Assembly (NCBI GenBank): GCA_018882585.1 | Contig: VFFB01000001.1 | Location: 65,793-97,973, forward strand | DNA: 32,181 nucleotides | Direction of reading: 5' to 3' | DNA from: Candidatus Kapaibacterium sp. | GTDB lineage: Bacteria > Bacteroidota > Ignavibacteria > Kapaibacteriales > Kapaibacteriaceae | Shown here: one piece after another, positions 1 to 9,051 of the stretch | Layout of the letters: the number at the start of each line of letters is the position of its first letter | Position numbering within the stretch: position 1 is the first letter of the stretch | The notes under the pieces: generated by a model | What the model was told of the DNA's origin: nothing | Databases searched by the model: none | Seen by the model: only the letters and a program-made list of their open reading frames with translations | Program-made: the position numbers and the translations under genes

Positions 1-3000
1 GTGTTGGTTAGGATTACCGAAGCCTGCGCCGTATCGCCCGGTGCCATCACGCGCGGCAGCGCGGTCGACACCACCAGCGGATCCTTGACCGTCATCAGCT
101 GCGATGCCGAACCGAAGGCCGACCCTTTGTAGGCAACGGCCATGATGCGGACCGCTCCGGCAAAGGCCGGCAGGTCTACGTTGACGGAAGCTCGGCCGCT
201 CGGAGCATTGATCACACCGCTCCAGTATGTCACAAGATCATCACGGTCAACGGTGAACGGATTCAGTCGGCGTGACATCTCGTCATCCCCTGCCCCATAC
301 GCCTGCTTTCGAATGCGATATTCGGGGAACAGCATTGGATACATGTCGTGACTGCTTACCTGCAATGCCCGCTTCTGATAGAAGTAGCCATGCGGATCGG
401 GAGTGGCCGTGTTTCGCACCTGCATGATACCTTCATCCACAACGGCGATCGTTACCCGTGCGCCTGGAACCGTCTGCACGGCGATCGTCTGCGTCCGTCG
501 TGAACGGGATGTCAAGGGGGCATTGATCGACACGTTGAGTCGGCTGGACGGACGCACGACCGTGAGCGGCTGATAGCCATGGGCGACCGTGAGCGGCATG
601 CCGTCGGCCACGTGTGCCTTGATGAGCGTTGCGGCGATGTAGACGTTCGGCGTCCAGTTGTCGCGAACACGCAGCGCGAGCGAGGCAGACCGCTTGTCGG
701 TGCGGATGGTGTGATGTTCAAGCATGCCGTCTCGCTCCACGGCAACGATGAGCGTACCCGCGAACGGCGTGGTAAAGAGCACCTTCGCGGTCTCGCCCGG
801 TTTGTACGACGGCTTGTCGAGCGTGATGTCGACAAGGCCTTCGGTGTTCACCGGGAACGATGAGGCCTGCGTGTCGCCGTAGCCAAAGGCATAGAAGGTT
901 CTCGAGACCGTACCTCCCTTGACCATGCCGATCTGCACCTCGTACTCGCCGGATACAGTCGGCGTGACGCTTACACGCGTATCCTCGCCACGGACGTCGA
1001 CCATGCGATCGGAGATAACGACGGTTCGTTTCTGCGTCACGAAACGACTGTAGCCACCGTTGTCTTCGATGGCCGAATGCCACTCGTGGCGCAGTACGCG
1101 CACACGGGCCCTGCCGGATGCCAGTGATCCGTCATGCGTGCAGGCGATCACCGGTATCTGCAGTTGCTGGCGCGTACCGACGTATCGTTCCATACGCTTG
1201 ATGCCAAACATCACAGGCTGCGTACGCACTTCGCGCTGGAGCAGTCGGTGGACGGGACGCCCGGTCTCGTCAAAGACCGTCACAAAGATCTGGGCCTGCA
1301 GCAATCCCATGTCTGCAAGCTCGGGGCCGATCTCGCACCTGGCCGTCGCCTTGCCATCGCGATCGAGCTTACCGGATCGTTCGATCGTACGCACGACGTT
1401 GATGTCCCCCGTCGACACAGCAAAGTCATACGCCGGATAGCGCCTTGGCGCAAACTCGGCAGGACCAATGCGCACGGTCATCTCGTACGACCGGTCCGCT
1501 GCGGCAATTCCTGTGAACGACGCCGCAGAGATGTAGACGTCGAATGGAGTTGCCGGAGCGAGCGTGGCGCTTGACGCCCCAAGGTCGACCTTGAGCTTGT
1601 CCGGCAGAAAATCCTCGATGGCAAGACTGTGTGAGGTAAGCAGGATGTCGGTGGCCGAAAGGATCTCGACGCGGTACATGCCTGTCATGGACGAGGACGA
1701 CATGGGAATGTCGACAGCAGCCGATCCCTCGGCATCTGGTGCGAGGCGCATGCGGCGTACCTCCTGTCCGTCGGGACCTCGCATCACAAGCGTGACGGGA
1801 ATGTTTCGTGGAAGCCCCCACTCCTTGGTACGCACGATGGTATTCAGATGCACGGTCTCGCCGGGACGGTACAGTTCGCGGTCGCCGTAGACAAAGGCCT
1901 GCAGCTCCGCCACATTTTCGTGCAGACCTCCGGTGGCAAACCGTGCCGCATCCACACGGGTATCCTCCAGGTGCATGAAGGTGAAGTCCTCGCCCCGTCG
2001 AGCCGTGATCATGCCAAGCTTGAACCTGCCAAGGCGTTCGCGCAGATTGCTGATAGCTGCAACACCGGCGGCATTCGTGGTGATCCGGTCGATCACCTGG
2101 TGATTCGTGCTGTACAGCGTCAGTTCAACGCTGCCAAGCGGCGACGTGTCGTAGATGGAGTGTGCGAACACGGACAGATCATTCAGACCCTGCTTTGCGA
2201 TCAGGCCTACATCGCTCATGGCAACAAGGGTACTGGCGTTCTGCCAGGCATCATCCGTACCCTCGACCTTGACAACGTACATGCCCTTGCGACGGGCGTG
2301 CTGCTTCACATCAAGTTCATAGGTCACGACGCCATGTTGCGCTCGCCCAAGTTCGGCCGTCTGGTATACACGCGAGAAGACGGTGTCGGCATACTCGTCG
2401 AGACTGATGTAATCCGCATCATAGCCCACGCGCGCTACGTCGTCATCTTCGTCGGCCCAGTAGGTGTCACGCGCTGCTCGCAGAGCATGTCCGATGTTAT
2501 TCTCGTAGACAAGGAATACGCTGATCCGCACCTCGGGCACGTTCACGATGCGCACGCCAATGGCGCGCGAACCACGAGCGCCAAGGTAGACGGCTCGTTC
2601 GGATACGAAGCTGATTTCCGGCATCATCTCGGCGATCTCCACGTCACCTTCGTAGGCCTCGTCCAGCTTACCCCCCACAACGCCGAGCACTGCTGTTGAG
2701 ATGGTCACGCTATACGTTTCTCCAACGGTGAACAGGCCGCGAATGCGGAAGCCAGTCGACGTCGTCTCGAGCGAGACGTCGACCTCCGGCGAAACCGCGA
2801 CGTTGTCGGACGTCAGCGTCGATGCATCGATGGCCTGTGTCGTAACAACGTTGATGATACCGTCACTTCCCTCCCAGGTCGATTCCATCCGGACCACTTC
2901 GAGCAGTCGCCGCGAGGGTACTTCCAGAGCTGTTGTCAGCTCGTCCTTCGTGGGGGTCTCACTTTCGACGCACCGTAGCCCCTTACCGATGGTGACGGAA

Positions 3001-3614
3001 AGTTTGGCACCATCGGCATCAATGCGTTTGCCGTCGATGCTGACGATCAATGTCGATGACGGCACTTCGCTTCGGATGCGGGTTGGCAACATGCTGCCGT
3101 TGTGCGTGATGCGCAGATGCTTAGCGACGACCAGCGGATCGATGTCGTAGTTGAACGTTAACGTAACCGTGACCTCCGGCTCGCCTGTCACGTCGTTGGC
3201 ACTCCACTGTGCAACGGTTTCGTCCAACGTCAACCACTCGGTGTGAAAGTCGAACGTACGCGTCGAGGGCAGACGAACATCCTTGCCTGCCTGTCCAAGT
3301 AAGGACTCGGTCACTTCGGCCGTATATGCCGTTGCAGCGCTAAAGCCCGTGGCAGGCGAGAAGATCAGCTCCGTTGACGATCTCCACTGAAAGCGTCCAC
3401 GCACGGCAGGCGTGAATTTCACGTAGGCAGTATCGACCCACTCGGACGAGACGAGAGAGTCGGCCATCATCTTCTGTGGAAAGGTGAAGACAAGGTTCTG
3501 TTGCCTGTCGACAACCTCGCCGAAATCGACCTTGATATCACCGCCGGTACCGGGTGCGCACGACGTGACGATCGCAACGGCGATCGTTGCAGCAAAGAAC
3601 CAGAGCAAACGCAT
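1..3614 (-). CDS. Alpha-2-macroglobulin family lipoprotein (partial, C-terminus outside window)
   Basis: Reading leftward from the ATG at 3614 the frame stays open to base 1, giving 1204 residues without a stop, so the gene continues past the window edge. The N-terminus is a lipoprotein signal with lipobox VTSC (Cys19). Family hallmarks are visible: a YRPGETVHL macroglobulin motif near residue 582, a second YKPGE motif near residue 930, and VVDEGIMQV near 1060 followed by PDPHGYF-YQKRAL, typical of the bait/MG region of bacterial macroglobulins. These proteins are periplasmic protease traps that may protect the envelope. The thioester motif (CxEQ), which would decide whether it can crosslink proteases, lies beyond the window. 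A GGAG Shine-Dalgarno lies 5 bases before the start. It follows the aldehyde dehydrogenase gene by 67 bp and may share its transcript. Confidence 0.93.
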   Translation of the reverse strand, partial: MRLLWFFAATIAVAIVTSCAPGTGGDIKVDFGEVVDRQQNLVFTFPQKMMADSLVSSEWVDTAYVKFTPAVRGRFQWRSSTELIFSPATGFSAATAYTAEVTESLLGQAGKDVRLPSTRTFDFHTEWLTLDETVAQWSANDVTGEPEVTVTLTFNYDIDPLVVAKHLRITHNGSMLPTRIRSEVPSSTLIVSIDGKRIDADGAKLSVTIGKGLRCVESETPTKDELTTALEVPSRRLLEVVRMESTWEGSDGIINVVTTQAIDASTLTSDNVAVSPEVDVSLETTSTGFRIRGLFTVGETYSVTISTAVLGVVGGKLDEAYEGDVEIAEMMPEISFVSERAVYLGARGSRAIGVRIVNVPEVRISVFLVYENNIGHALRAARDTYWADEDDDVARVGYDADYISLDEYADTVFSRVYQTAELGRAQHGVVTYELDVKQHARRKGMYVVKVEGTDDAWQNASTLVAMSDVGLIAKQGLNDLSVFAHSIYDTSPLGSVELTLYSTNHQVIDRITTNAAGVAAISNLRERLGRFKLGMITARRGEDFTFMHLEDTRVDAARFATGGLHENVAELQAFVYGDRELYRPGETVHLNTIVRTKEWGLPRNIPVTLVMRGPDGQEVRRMRLAPDAEGSAAVDIPMSSSSMTGMYRVEILSATDILLTSHSLAIEDFLPDKLKVDLGASSATLAPATPFDVYISAASFTGIAAADRSYEMTVRIGPAEFAPRRYPAYDFAVSTGDINVVRTIERSGKLDRDGKATARCEIGPELADMGLLQAQIFVTVFDETGRPVHRLLQREVRTQPVMFGIKRMERYVGTRQQLQIPVIACTHDGSLASGRARVRVLRHEWHSAIEDNGGYSRFVTQKRTVVISDRMVDVRGEDTRVSVTPTVSGEYEVQIGMVKGGTVSRTFYAFGYGDTQASSFPVNTEGLVDITLDKPSYKPGETAKVLFTTPFAGTLIVAVERDGMLEHHTIRTDKRSASLALRVRDNWTPNVYIAATLIKAHVADGMPLTVAHGYQPLTVVRPSSRLNVSINAPLTSRSRRTQTIAVQTVPGARVTIAVVDEGIMQVRNTATPDPHGYFYQKRALQVSSHDMYPMLFPEYRIRKQAYGAGDDEMSRRLNPFTVDRDDLVTYWSGVINAPSGRASVNVDLPAFAGAVRIMAVAYKGSAFGSASQLMTVKDPLVVSTALPRVMAPGDTAQASVILTN

Positions 3615-3619
3615 GGAAG

Positions 3620-3623
3620 CTCC
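3620..3623 (-). promoter_or_regulatory. Shine-Dalgarno site of the macroglobulin gene
   Basis: GGAG on the minus strand, 5 bases before the ATG at 3614. It supports this start, which also gives a clean lipoprotein signal peptide. Confidence 0.6.
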
Positions 3624-3681
3624 AACAGGAGAGCGTGAACGACAACTCAACGTGAATTACTGCCGCAAAAACGGGTGCGAA

Positions 3682-5058
3682 TCAGATGGTAATAACGGAC
3701 TTTACATTGACGAATTCGCGCAATCCAAACGGACCAAGTTCGCGACCATAGCCAGAGTCCTTCACACCACCGAAGGGCATACGTGCGTCGCTGCGAACAT
3801 AGCCGTTCACGAACACATTTCCAGCATCAAGTTGCGCGACAAGGTGCTCTGCCCGTTCGGGGTCCGACGTGAACACGGCCGCACCGAGTCCGTATCGCGA
3901 CGCATTGGCCAGGGTAATGGCCTCCGTGTCCGACGAAGCCGTCATGATGGCCGCCACCGGGCCAAAGATCTCCTCGGTTGCAGCCGGATGGTTGCCTGCA
4001 ACATGAGCGAGTACCGAGGGGGCAATGAACCAGCCGCGGTGCTGTCCGTGATCGAGCGGGTCGCGGGGGAAGGCCAGTTGCGCACCCGCAGCTACGCTGC
4101 GATGCACCTGGTCGATCAGAGCATCGCGCAGATCAAGCCGCGCCATCGGCCCGATGGTTGTATCGGGCAGCATCGGGTCGCCGACGGTCTGTGCAGCCAT
4201 GGCCCCGATCACGGCCTCGGTGAACGCCTCGGCGATGGACGCGTCGACGATGAACCGCTTTGCGGCGATACAGGATTGTCCGCTGTTGATGCAGCGCGAT
4301 GCGACGCACTGGCTGGCGGCGTGGGCAACGTCGGCGTCGGCGCAGACGATGTAGGCATCGCTGCCGCCGAGTTCCAACACGCACTTCTTGACGTACGACC
4401 CTGCCAGGGACGCCACGGCGGCTCCGCCGCCGGTCGACCCGGTGAACGTCACGGCGCGGATCCTGCGATCGGCGATCACCCGTTCCACATCGGGAATGTC
4501 GATGATGAGCGTCTGGACCAGCTCTTCGGGGATGCCTGCGATATGACACAATCGCGTGGCAAGCAGGGCGCTCCCCGTGGTCGACGGCGCATGTTTAAGC
4601 AGGACGCCGTTGCCCGCCGCCAGGGCCGGCACCACAAACCGAAAGAACTGCCACAGCGGGAAGTTCCACGGCATGATGCTCAGGATGACGCCAAGGGGTT
4701 CGAACCGTACGGCGCTTCGGCGGTAGTCCGTTGGGACCTTCTGCTCGGCCAGGATCTCGATTGCATGCTGCACGTAATAGTCGCATGCCGTGACGCACTT
4801 CTCCACTTCGGCCCGTGCCTGCGATAGCGGCTTGCCCATCTCCGTGGTGATGGTATGGGCCGCCAGGTCGACGTGCGAGGAAAGCACAGCACCAAGCGTT
4901 CGCAGCGCATCAAGACGGCGCTCGAGTGGCATCGTCGACCATGCTCGCTGAGCTGCTGCGGCCGCAGCGATCATCCGGTCGACGTCGTGATGGCCGTGCC
5001 ATGCATAGGTAGCTATCTCGGCTTCCGTGGCCGGATTGATGGTCGTGAAATGCGACAT
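3682..5058 (-). CDS. NAD(P)-dependent aldehyde dehydrogenase, succinate-semialdehyde dehydrogenase type
   Basis: A 458-residue member of the aldehyde dehydrogenase superfamily, of usual length. Visible are PWNFP (130-134), the cofactor lysine in GVLLK (K155), the Rossmann glycine motif FTGSTGGG (205-212), the general base in LELGG (E229), the catalytic cysteine in NSGQSC (C263) and EEIFGPV near 361. The wording around the cysteine (GQSCIAAKRFI) resembles the Sad/YneI succinate-semialdehyde dehydrogenase group, which oxidises succinate semialdehyde to succinate; the exact substrate is inference. The ATG at 5058 overlaps the stop of the upstream gene in the form TGATG, suggesting translational coupling; a GTG one codon earlier is possible. 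Its place between two large envelope proteins is odd, since this enzyme is cytosolic. Confidence 0.92.
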   Translation of the reverse strand: MSHFTTINPATEAEIATYAWHGHHDVDRMIAAAAAAQRAWSTMPLERRLDALRTLGAVLSSHVDLAAHTITTEMGKPLSQARAEVEKCVTACDYYVQHAIEILAEQKVPTDYRRSAVRFEPLGVILSIMPWNFPLWQFFRFVVPALAAGNGVLLKHAPSTTGSALLATRLCHIAGIPEELVQTLIIDIPDVERVIADRRIRAVTFTGSTGGGAAVASLAGSYVKKCVLELGGSDAYIVCADADVAHAASQCVASRCINSGQSCIAAKRFIVDASIAEAFTEAVIGAMAAQTVGDPMLPDTTIGPMARLDLRDALIDQVHRSVAAGAQLAFPRDPLDHGQHRGWFIAPSVLAHVAGNHPAATEEIFGPVAAIMTASSDTEAITLANASRYGLGAAVFTSDPERAEHLVAQLDAGNVFVNGYVRSDARMPFGGVKDSGYGRELGPFGLREFVNVKSVITI

Positions 5059-8000
5059 CACGGTGCCACGAGCATGGTTCCGATGACAGCTCCGCCGGGG
5101 ATGGACACCGTCACCGCCGTCGGCCCCACGGGCTGCCAGCGCATCACCTGGCGGACGATATCCGATTCGGATGCGACAGACATCGTCGAACTTCCAAGGC
5201 TGCGTCCGGTCACGTCATAGGCAGCGATCGACAACACGGCTGCACCAATATCTACCAGCCGCCCGTTGCGCGTACAGATCCTGCCGGTCAGGTCGACGCT
5301 GCCGTCGATCTGAACAACGTCGGTCTCGGTGATCGTAAACCGGAATGGGAATGTGTCAGAAAGGTCAAGCGGCGAACTCCGTGTGCCCTCGAACAGACCC
5401 AGGAATCGCATCGTACACAGCGTGTCGGATCCGTCCCAGCGTCCGCCCATGCTCAGCACCAGCGTATCGCCTGCAACGGACTGTTGCACGTCGATCGGAC
5501 GTGTAGAGTCGTGCCCCAGGTAGGTTAGTCCGGCACGACGAACCCGCAGCTCGGCCAGCCAGTTGTCCAGTGCCCCTTTCACATTCGACGAGATGTTGTA
5601 GATGGTGATCGGGACGACGACCGTTTCACCGGGAGCCGAAACAAGCTGCGGTGCCTGCACGGTGGCTTCCGCCCACAGCGTGCGATTGATCCGGGTGTTC
5701 ATGATGACGTCGCACGGATCTGTCGACATCACCGTCAGCACAGCCGACGTGAGCAGCGAGCTCGGTCGGACGGCGATCGACACAACGATGGAGTCGCCGG
5801 GATCGATGACGGCCGGCAGGGAGGGTGTTGTGCCGTTGACCGTGATGTCGGCATCTGATACCGTCACCGGTGGCACCACCGTAACGGGTACGGCACCGGA
5901 ATTGCGGATCACGACCGTGCCGGCATCGGTCACCCTGTCGATGGTAATGGCGGAGTCGGATGTCACGGCAGACTGTCGCCACTCGGCTCGCAGCACACGG
6001 CGGTACTCGGTACCGCACGGCGCAATGCGCAGTCCGAACTCGCCATACATCACCCCTTCGCCCGTTGGATTCCACGTGATGTCCACGGTACTCACATCGG
6101 CGATCGTATCACCCGCAGCAAGCAAGGTCGAGAAGGGGGCAGTGATCCACACGGAATCGATGGTCACGGTGTAATTCGTCGTAGTATCGGTGATGGTCAC
6201 AGCGCGCACCAGCGGCAGCGGCGTACACTGCGTGATCCAGCCAAGGTCGATCGTATCGGGGATGACGAGTCCTGGATCGACGATGCGGGCGCTGACGGAG
6301 CCAACGAACAAAGGGCGACATCCGATGGTGACGACGTTGATGTCGGCACGGATGGTGTCGGCCGCTGCGCCGGCAACACGGATGCGCACCACCAGGGGCG
6401 TCGCGTCGATGGTCACCGGTAAGGCAGGCGCGAACACCTGCACACGCGGATCGGCGCTTGCGATCGAAAGGATCTGTGCAGGATCCTTGCCGACAGAACG
6501 GATGGCGATCACCGTATCGATATCGTTGCCGCAGGTAGCGATGGATCCAAGATCGAGAGAATCAACCTTGACGTCGATACCGGGAAATGCGTCGATCATC
6601 ATCGTATCGACAGCGGTACAGCCAAAGATGTCGGTAACCCTGCACACCAGGACCGTATCGCCGGCAACGTCAACATCGATCGTAGCAGATCGTGCCAGCG
6701 GAAGCCCGCCAAGCGTCTCCCACGAGATCTCGGGACTGCCGTGACCGCCGCGAGCCGTCGCTGTAAGCGTAACGCGATCGCCGATGCAGGCAATAGTGTC
6801 GCGTGGTGCGGCAATATCGATGTCGGCAACGGAATCAGCTTCTGGCGGAAGCACGGTTGCAAGGATGGTCGTCCCCGAGTTTCCGTCATTCGAACCATTC
6901 CATCGTTGCGGCGCAGGCTGCGTCAGCGTCCCGCCGCGCTGCCCCCCGCCAAGTGCCGGCGACAGTGCGGGCAAGCCGCGACCAACAAGGATTAGGATAC
7001 CACCGCCGCCACCGCCGCCGGATCCGTGCAGGGCAGGGTGAACGATGTTGGCGCCGTTGCCGCCTCGCATGTCGATAACCAGCGGAAGGTCAAGTGCGTT
7101 GGTGGCAATCATGATGCTGCCGCCGGCACCGCCGCCGCCGCCGCCATCACCTGCTGCCGTATCGGCGTGATTGCCGCGCGAGACCAAGGATTTCCCGTTG
7201 CCGATGATGGTTCCGGCACTGACGACAATGATGCCACCGCCATTGGCACCGCTCGTTCCCACGTTATTGTTCTGGTGTCCGCCGCCGCCACCGCCACCAA
7301 AGTGCAGGCGCAGCGAGTCGCGGTCAACAACATTCTGATATGCTCCCAGGCCGCCGTTGGTGATGGGGTTTCCACAGCCCTCCCATTGGTTGCCGCCAAC
7401 GCCGCCACTGCCGCCGTTGCCGCCGCCACCACCGCCGGAGTTGTGGGCGATGCCGCCACCACCGCCGGTTGCCCACTGCGAGCGTCCTGCCGATATACGC
7501 GGGATGGCGATGGCTGCACCTTCGCCTTTTTCGCCGCCGGCACCCGAGGCATAATCCACCAGCAGCGCCGTCAGGTTACAGTCGCCCACGCCCTGGCGCG
7601 ACACCCGTCCGCCACGAAAGCCCTGGCCACTCACGTCGATGGGCGCCTGCAGCTGCAACGTATCGACAACGGAGATAGCGACGACACCGCCGCAGCGTCC
7701 ATCCCATGGGCGCGACCGAATGGTGTCAACCACAATGGCATCGTCGAACTGCGCGACGCGGACGATCTGTACTGCCGCTGCCGTGTTGAACCGCGTTGCA
7801 AGGTGGGCTCGCAGGGAAATCTTGGTCCCCTGCACACTGCGCACCGTGGCGAACTCGAACTGTCCGGCACCGCCTGTGCCGATAAGTTGTCCGGGGTTTG
7901 CTCCAGTGTCGACCACTGCCCCTTTCATCTGCACCAAAAGGACCTTGTCGCCGGGCTGGATGGGCATTCCTCGATCCATTCGTACCCATTGGTCGCAGTC

Positions 8001-8135
8001 GATCCATAGCGAGTCGACACCTGCGCTACTGTTCACGATGCCGGCGATGCGTGCAGGTTGTGCACGGGCAGTGAAGGCAAGCACAAGCATGCAGAAGGCC
8101 AGAGCGAACCCGTATGGAAAGCGGGACGTGGTCAT
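5058..8135 (-). CDS. Large secreted glycine-rich protein with Ig/HYDIN-like modules
   Basis: A 1025-residue protein. The start at 8135 gives a clean signal peptide (residues 1-25, ending FTARAQ). Residues about 170-400 are a glycine-rich region with runs of 6-8 Gly separated by short hydrophobic strands such as GGSIMIA and GGGILILVGRG, as in glycine-rich beta-solenoid surface proteins. About 430-510 resembles an Ig/PKD-like domain (WETLGG...VCRVTD). From about 515 to 850 there are beta-sandwich modules resembling HYDIN/choice-of-anchor repeats (DLGSIATCG, DLGWITQC). The C-terminus has YDVTGRSLG near 972 and a short strand tail, reminiscent of a degenerate type IX secretion sorting domain; that is inference. 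Function is unknown; export to the surface is likely. The frame is open upstream to 8579, but that part is antisense to the neighbouring membrane protein gene. Confidence 0.88.
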   Translation of the reverse strand: MTTSRFPYGFALAFCMLVLAFTARAQPARIAGIVNSSAGVDSLWIDCDQWVRMDRGMPIQPGDKVLLVQMKGAVVDTGANPGQLIGTGGAGQFEFATVRSVQGTKISLRAHLATRFNTAAAVQIVRVAQFDDAIVVDTIRSRPWDGRCGGVVAISVVDTLQLQAPIDVSGQGFRGGRVSRQGVGDCNLTALLVDYASGAGGEKGEGAAIAIPRISAGRSQWATGGGGGIAHNSGGGGGGNGGSGGVGGNQWEGCGNPITNGGLGAYQNVVDRDSLRLHFGGGGGGGHQNNNVGTSGANGGGIIVVSAGTIIGNGKSLVSRGNHADTAAGDGGGGGGAGGSIMIATNALDLPLVIDMRGGNGANIVHPALHGSGGGGGGGILILVGRGLPALSPALGGGQRGGTLTQPAPQRWNGSNDGNSGTTILATVLPPEADSVADIDIAAPRDTIACIGDRVTLTATARGGHGSPEISWETLGGLPLARSATIDVDVAGDTVLVCRVTDIFGCTAVDTMMIDAFPGIDVKVDSLDLGSIATCGNDIDTVIAIRSVGKDPAQILSIASADPRVQVFAPALPVTIDATPLVVRIRVAGAAADTIRADINVVTIGCRPLFVGSVSARIVDPGLVIPDTIDLGWITQCTPLPLVRAVTITDTTTNYTVTIDSVWITAPFSTLLAAGDTIADVSTVDITWNPTGEGVMYGEFGLRIAPCGTEYRRVLRAEWRQSAVTSDSAITIDRVTDAGTVVIRNSGAVPVTVVPPVTVSDADITVNGTTPSLPAVIDPGDSIVVSIAVRPSSLLTSAVLTVMSTDPCDVIMNTRINRTLWAEATVQAPQLVSAPGETVVVPITIYNISSNVKGALDNWLAELRVRRAGLTYLGHDSTRPIDVQQSVAGDTLVLSMGGRWDGSDTLCTMRFLGLFEGTRSSPLDLSDTFPFRFTITETDVVQIDGSVDLTGRICTRNGRLVDIGAAVLSIAAYDVTGRSLGSSTMSVASESDIVRQVMRWQPVGPTAVTVSIPGGAVIGTMLVAP
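6990..7640 (-). repeat. Low-complexity poly-glycine coding tracts
   Basis: Within the large secreted protein gene the plus strand shows repeated GCC/ACC-type runs, clearest near 7002-7021, 7119-7144, 7276-7300 and 7395-7460. Each encodes 5-8 consecutive glycines on the minus strand. Codons are mixed, so these are not pure trinucleotide repeats. They keep spurious long frames open on the other strand. Confidence 0.85.
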
Positions 8136-8139
8136 CGCG

Positions 8140-8146
8140 CAAAATA
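8140..8146 (-). promoter_or_regulatory. Candidate -7 box of the glycine-rich protein operon
   Basis: TATTTTG on the minus strand, one base short of the Bacteroidota consensus TAnnTTTG, four bases before the ATG at 8135. It implies a leaderless or nearly leaderless transcript. No clear -33 element was seen. Confidence 0.4.
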
Positions 8147-8185
8147 CACCATCCTTGGGCGCGCAACTCCGTTGCGGCTGCATCG

Positions 8186-8193
8186 TATCTTCG
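8186..8193 (+). promoter_or_regulatory. Candidate -7 box of the TerC-family gene
   Basis: TATCTTCG, one mismatch to TAnnTTTG, six bases before the ATG at 8200. No Shine-Dalgarno is present in the gap, fitting a leaderless mRNA. Confidence 0.45.
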
Positions 8194-8199
8194 CCCCCT

Positions 8200-8979
8200 A
8201 TGGAACACCTCTTCTCTGCCGAGGGCCTGATTGCCCTTGTCACGCTCACGGTGCTCGAGATCGTCCTTGGCATCGACAATTTGATCTTCGTCAGCATCCT
8301 GGCCGGCAAGCTTCCGGCCGACCAGCAGCAGCGCGCCCGCACGATCGGCCTGTCGTTGGCCATGATCTTGCGCGTGGCCTTCCTGTTCGCGGCCACGTGG
8401 ATCGCACAGGCCACCGTACCCCTGTTTGAGATCGGACCGTTTGCCGGGATGACAGAGGCGTTCGGCGTGACCGGTCGGGACCTGATCATGGCCGCAGGAG
8501 GTCTGTTCCTGCTTGCCAAGGCCACGACGGAACTGCATGGCAAACTCGAGGGAAGCGAACACGAAACGTCGTCCGGCAAGGCGATATCCTACTCGGCCGT
8601 CATTGTACAGATCATCCTGCTGGACTTGGTATTCAGCATCGACTCCGTCATCACGGCCATCGGACTTGCCCAGGATCTGACCATCATGGTGATTGCCGTC
8701 GTCGTCGCCGTCGTCGTGATGCAGGCATCGGCTGCCACCATCAGCGGCTTCATTCACCGCCACCCCACCATCAAAGTGCTGGCACTGGCCTTCCTGCTCA
8801 TGATCGGTATGCTGCTGACGGTCGAAGCCCTGCACGTCCACGTCCCCAAGGGATACGTCTATTTTGCCATGGCCTTCTCGGTTGGCGTCGAGCTGCTGAA
8901 CATCCGGATCCGTGCACGCGCTGCTCGGCCCGTAGAATTGCGGTCACCCGGCTATCAGTCGTCAACGTCAGAAAAGTGA
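8200..8979 (+). CDS. TerC-family integral membrane protein
   Basis: A 259-residue polytopic membrane protein with about seven hydrophobic segments. It has the two conserved acidic signatures of the TerC family: E20 with D26-N27 in LEIVLGIDNLIF, and a second copy, DLVFSIDSV, around 141-149. TerC proteins are implicated in tellurite resistance and, in better-studied members (Alx, MeeF/MeeY), in manganese export and metal supply to secreted enzymes. The substrate here is not shown by sequence. The start at 8200 is chosen because the first membrane segment begins there; the frame is open further upstream but crosses the divergent gene. It is divergent from the glycine-rich protein gene with 64 bp between start codons. 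No tellurite-resistance partner genes are nearby. Confidence 0.93.
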   Translation: MEHLFSAEGLIALVTLTVLEIVLGIDNLIFVSILAGKLPADQQQRARTIGLSLAMILRVAFLFAATWIAQATVPLFEIGPFAGMTEAFGVTGRDLIMAAGGLFLLAKATTELHGKLEGSEHETSSGKAISYSAVIVQIILLDLVFSIDSVITAIGLAQDLTIMVIAVVVAVVVMQASAATISGFIHRHPTIKVLALAFLLMIGMLLTVEALHVHVPKGYVYFAMAFSVGVELLNIRIRARAARPVELRSPGYQSSTSEK

Positions 8980-8999
8980 CACGAATGACGAAAAACATC

Positions 9000-9029
9000 T
9001 TTGCCGGGTCACGGACAAGTTTATATTTG
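9000..9029 (+). promoter_or_regulatory. Bacteroidota-type promoter (TTTG-N18-TATATTTG)
   Basis: TTTG at 9000-9003, an 18-base spacer, then TATATTTG at 9022-9029. This fits the Bacteroidota consensus TTTG / TAnnTTTG and is the best full promoter in the window. The start codon of the isomerase gene lies 22 bases further on. Confidence 0.7.
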
Positions 9030-9051
9030 GTGCAACTTTTCCGGATATAGT

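Noticed and set aside
1848-2699. 283-residue plus-strand open frame
   Set aside because: It lies antisense to the macroglobulin coding frame, which reads through without a stop and carries family motifs.
3484-4827. 447-residue plus-strand open frame
   Set aside because: It is antisense to the aldehyde dehydrogenase gene, whose motifs are complete. The translation is rich in Arg, His and Gly with no recognisable domain.
7026-8009. 327-residue plus-strand frame rich in Ala, Thr and Val
   Set aside because: It is held open by the reverse strand of glycine codons; it has no plausible start context or domain.
8136-8579. 148-residue N-terminal extension of the glycine-rich protein
   Set aside because: It is antisense to the TerC-family gene, lacks a signal peptide at its start, and would bury the real signal peptide beginning at 8135.
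8026-8841. 271-residue minus-strand frame opposite the TerC-family gene
   Set aside because: Low-complexity His/Asp/Gly composition that mirrors the other strand; no family signal.
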